Assembly: GCF_014650035.1 (NCBI RefSeq)
Contig: NZ_BMUE01000007.1
Coordinates: 342,336-406,335 of the forward strand
Source of the DNA: Streptomyces lucensis JCM 4490
Lineage (GTDB): Bacteria; Actinomycetota; Actinomycetes; Streptomycetales; Streptomycetaceae
Length of the DNA stretch: 64,000 nucleotides
Direction: 5' to 3'
Part shown: positions 61,254 to 64,000 of the stretch, piece after piece
Layout of the letters: each line of letters opens with the position of its first letter
Numbering within the stretch: position 1 is the first letter of the stretch
Program-made: the position numbers and the translations under genes
The notes under the pieces: model-generated
What the model was told of the DNA's origin: nothing
The model's database searches: none
The model's input: the letters and a program-made list of their open reading frames with translations, nothing else

Positions 61254-64000
61254 TCAGTTCAGGCCCAGCTCGTCATCGAGCATGCGGAACATGTCGTCGT
61301 CGGTGGCCGACTCGACGTCGAAGCCGTCTTCTTCCTTTCGACCTGCCGCCCACCTGCTGCGGAGTACTTCCAGCCGGCCGGCGATCTGCCGATGCAGGCG
61401 CTCGTCGTCCACCGGGGTCTCGTCCAGCGCGCGCTCCAACCGATCCAGATCCGCCAGCAGCGCGGCCGGCCCGGTGGGTTTGTCGACGACCAGCCTAGGC
61501 AGCAGGTGGTCGACCAGGTCACCCGGCGTCGGGTAGTCGAACAGCAGTGCTGCGGGCAGCCGTTGCCCGATCTCCGCACCGATCCTGTTGCGGAACTCCA
61601 CAGCGATCAGCGAGTCGAACCCGAGGTCCTGGAAACGCCGGTCCGGTGAGAGCTCCGCAGCGTCGCCGTGCCCGAGGACGGCGGCGGCGTGCCTGCGGAT
61701 CAGCTCGAGCACCAGCTCCGGCCGGTCGGCGGGCGCGACGGCGCCAAGTGCCGCGACGATCCCGCCACCGGCGTGCGCGGTGGCCGCCGTACGGCGGGCG
61801 GGTGTGCGGACGAGGCCGCGCAGTAGCGCCGGTACTTCCCCGGAGGCCCGCACCGCCGTCAGATCCAGCTTCACCGGCACCATCGCCGGCTCCCCCGCCG
61901 CATCGAAGAGTGCAAGCGCCTCGGCACCAGCCAGCGGCAGCACACCCGAACGCCGCATACGCGCCACATCAGCCGCAGCCAACTGCTCGGTCATGCCCGC
62001 GTCCTGCTCCCACGGACCCCACGCCAGCGACACACCCGACCAACCACGAGCACGACGATGAGCCGCCAGCCCATCCAGGAACGCGTTACCCGCCGCATAG
62101 TTCGCCTGACCGGCCGCACCGAACACACCCGCCACCGACGAGAACATCACGAACTGATCCACATCCCCGACCAGTTCATGCAAATGCCACGCCGCGTCCA
62201 CCTTCGGCCGCAGCACCCGCTCCAGCCGCTGCGGTGTCATCGCCTCCAGCACACCGTCGTCCAGCACCCCAGCCGCATGCACCACACCCGTCACCACACG
62301 CCCGTGGAGCACCTTCGCCAACGCCGACAGGTCCGCCACATCACACGCCACGACCTCGGCGTCCGCACCCAGCCGGGCCAACTCAGCCACCAGCTCCGAC
62401 ACACCCTCCGCGGCCGGACCACGCCGACTCAGCAGAAGCAGCCTGCGCACACCCCGCCCAGCCACATGCCGCGCCACCAACGCACCCAGACCACCCGTAC
62501 CACCGGTGATCAACACCGTCCCCTCACTGCCCCAGGACCGACCCTCACCCCCCTCAGCCCGAACCAGCCGAGCCGCGAACGCCTCACCCCCACGCACCAC
62601 CACCTCAGGCTCATCCGTGACGACCGGATCCCCACCACCCTCCACATCCACCAACCAGAACCGACCCGGCAACTCCCGCTGAGCCGACCGCACCAGACCC
62701 CACACCACAGCAGCAGCCGGATCCCCACCACTGACCACACCCCGGGTCACGAACACCACCCGCGAATCCGGCTCCCGCACCAACTCCAGCACCCGAACCG
62801 CCAACGCATGCGCCGACGCCACCACATCGACGCCACCCACCAACTCCACGAACCGCACATCACCCACATCGACCGCCGGCACCGACGTCGACCACTCCAC
62901 CCGATACAAGGAACGCACGCGATCCACGTGTTCGGGGGCGCGCAGGTGCAGCGTGCCCACCGTCGCAACGGGCCTGCCGGTGGCGTCGGCGACCGCGATC
63001 TCGATCCCGGCGGTCGCGGAACCGCTCAGCCGCACCCGTACGGTGGCCGCGCCGCTGGCGTGCAGTCCCACGCCCGTCCATGCGTACGGCAGCAGCGTGC
63101 CGGGCTCGGCGCCCTCGAGGAACGCGGCCCCGTGGAGCACAGCGTCGAGCAGCGCGGGGTGGATGCCGAAGGCCGCCACGTCTCGGGCCCGCTCCGGCAA
63201 CGTGACCTCGGCGAACACGTCGTCCCCGACGCGCCAGGCAGCGGTCACGCCCCGGAAGGTCGGACCGTAGTCGGTTCCGTCGTAGAAACCGGTGAGGTCG
63301 AGCGCGACGGCCCCGGTCGGCGGCCAGTGCCCCGCGTCCCAGGCCGGTTCGACGGCCGCCGCACGGAGGACGCCGGTCGCGTGCCGGATCCATTCCTCTC
63401 CGTCGCGGGAGAACACGTCGAGTTCGGCGCGGCCGTTCGCGTCGGATTCCGAGACCCTCACCCGCACGGGGACCGCACCGGTTTCGGGCAGCTCCAGCGG
63501 GACGGACAGCGTCATCTCCTCGATCTGCTGGAGGCCGAGTTCGTCCCCGGCGCGCAGCGCCAGCTCCACGAAACCGGTGCCGGGGAACAGGACCCGGCCG
63601 TCCACCACGTGATCCCCCAGCCAGGGTTGGGCACGCAGCGACAGTCGGCCCGTGAGGATGACACCGCCGCCGTCCGGCAGCTCGACGGCGGCGCCGAGCA
63701 GCGGGTGTTCCACGGATTCGAGTCCGGCCCCGGACACGCCACCGATCGATCCGTGCGTCTCCGGCCAGTAGTAGGTGTGCTGGAAGGGGTAGGTCGGCAG
63801 TTCGACCCGGCGGGCGCCCGTGCCGGCGAAGAACGCCTCCCAGTCCACGGCCACCCCGTGCGCGAACACGCCGGCCACGGCCGTGACCGCCGAGGTCTCC
63901 TCATCCCGGTCGCGCCGCAGCATCGGCACGGTCGTCACCTCGGCGGTCTCCTGGATCATCGCCGACAGCGTCCCGTCCGGCCCCAGCTCCAGGAACGTAC
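61254..64000 (-). CDS. Modular type I polyketide synthase, C-terminal part (DH-KR-ACP-docking)
   Basis: Visible from the right edge to the stop at 61254 (about 915 residues). After the post-AT linker (FLELGPDGTLSAMIQE, GVAVDWEAFF, ELPTYPFQHTYYWPE) there is a DH with HVVDGRVLFPGTGFVELAL, YGPTFRGV and HPALLDAVLHGA, all active-type. Next is a KR with TGGTGGLGALVARHVAGRGV, GVLDDGVLEAM (LDD, B-type) and FSSVAGVFGAAGQANYAAGN. No ER is present. The ACP has FQDLGFDSLIAVEFRNRIG. The C-terminus is a docking helix region (LERALDETPVDDERLHRQIA), and there is no thioesterase, so the chain passes to another PKS protein. A DH+KR module makes a trans double bond, as in polyene macrolides. Confidence 0.96.
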   Translation of the reverse strand, partial: TFLELGPDGTLSAMIQETAEVTTVPMLRRDRDEETSAVTAVAGVFAHGVAVDWEAFFAGTGARRVELPTYPFQHTYYWPETHGSIGGVSGAGLESVEHPLLGAAVELPDGGGVILTGRLSLRAQPWLGDHVVDGRVLFPGTGFVELALRAGDELGLQQIEEMTLSVPLELPETGAVPVRVRVSESDANGRAELDVFSRDGEEWIRHATGVLRAAAVEPAWDAGHWPPTGAVALDLTGFYDGTDYGPTFRGVTAAWRVGDDVFAEVTLPERARDVAAFGIHPALLDAVLHGAAFLEGAEPGTLLPYAWTGVGLHASGAATVRVRLSGSATAGIEIAVADATGRPVATVGTLHLRAPEHVDRVRSLYRVEWSTSVPAVDVGDVRFVELVGGVDVVASAHALAVRVLELVREPDSRVVFVTRGVVSGGDPAAAVVWGLVRSAQRELPGRFWLVDVEGGGDPVVTDEPEVVVRGGEAFAARLVRAEGGEGRSWGSEGTVLITGGTGGLGALVARHVAGRGVRRLLLLSRRGPAAEGVSELVAELARLGADAEVVACDVADLSALAKVLHGRVVTGVVHAAGVLDDGVLEAMTPQRLERVLRPKVDAAWHLHELVGDVDQFVMFSSVAGVFGAAGQANYAAGNAFLDGLAAHRRARGWSGVSLAWGPWEQDAGMTEQLAAADVARMRRSGVLPLAGAEALALFDAAGEPAMVPVKLDLTAVRASGEVPALLRGLVRTPARRTAATAHAGGGIVAALGAVAPADRPELVLELIRRHAAAVLGHGDAAELSPDRRFQDLGFDSLIAVEFRNRIGAEIGQRLPAALLFDYPTPGDLVDHLLPRLVVDKPTGPAALLADLDRLERALDETPVDDERLHRQIAGRLEVLRSRWAAGRKEEDGFDVESATDDDMFRMLDDELGLN

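Noticed and set aside
62510..62740. Trp/Val-rich 76-codon minus-strand frame
   Set aside because: A different-frame reading of the PKS KR region with repeated GTG/TGG; it reflects codon bias only.

Overview
The window is high-GC actinobacterial DNA, almost certainly Streptomyces: C/G-ending codons, GTG starts, GGAGG-type ribosome sites, MocR/FCD/PucR/MarR regulators, many anti-sigma-type ATPases, and a type I polyketide synthase at the right edge. It reads as accessory or chromosome-arm DNA, because intact metabolic operons alternate with relic stretches full of broken transposases, frameshifted enzymes and phage remnants. I saw no rRNA and no CRISPR array.

Layout. 1-3.7 kb: a sugar ABC importer (permease, binding lipoprotein) divergent from a LacI regulator, with a cre-like palindrome between. 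3.8-6.6 kb: a phage tail/endolysin relic cut by two adjacent IS5-family elements. 6.8-8.4 kb: a Ro60 (TROVE) protein. 9.2-13.3 kb: a cation efflux protein with a lost C-terminus, and a DMT exporter divergent from a MocR/PdxR regulator. 13.7-15.0 kb: IS debris and a degenerate tRNA-like gene. 15.3-20.8 kb: a YhgE/DUF3533-type membrane protein, a catalase-like protein, and an FCD regulator/FAD oxidase pair divergent from a cysteine hydrolase around a long dyad. 21.7-28.6 kb: a lactate operon (lldP-lutA-lutB-lutC) tightly joined, with overlapping codons in the lut part, to an anti-sigma-type ATPase and an HTH protein, divergent from an LldR-like regulator with two operators. 29-38.4 kb: alcohol and aldehyde oxidation genes (Zn-ADH, GMC oxidoreductase, ALDH, PucR) mixed with pseudogenes and a dead IS6 element.

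39.4-57.7 kb is the most distinctive part, a partner-switching (RsbU/RsbV/RsbW-like) signalling region. It holds three SpoIIE/PP2C phosphatase proteins, one of them a 1193-residue fusion of a sodium:solute symporter with PAS, GAF, phosphatase and anti-sigma kinase domains. It also holds a STAS antagonist coupled to a MEDS-ATPase protein, a free RsbW-like ATPase, a methanogen-output-domain protein coupled to a phosphatase, a SigB/F/G-type sigma factor, a CBS-pair protein and a beta-carbonic anhydrase. The parts list suggests several inputs (transported solute, small ligands, perhaps light or redox) converging on SigB-like sigma control.

58.3-64 kb: a truncated group II intron next to the edge of a polyketide cluster. 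The cluster edge shows GDP-mannose 4,6-dehydratase, a type II thioesterase and a DH-KR-ACP module. A sugar dehydratase of the mycosamine route beside a polyene-forming (DH, KR, no ER) module points to a glycosylated polyene macrolide cluster extending beyond the right edge.
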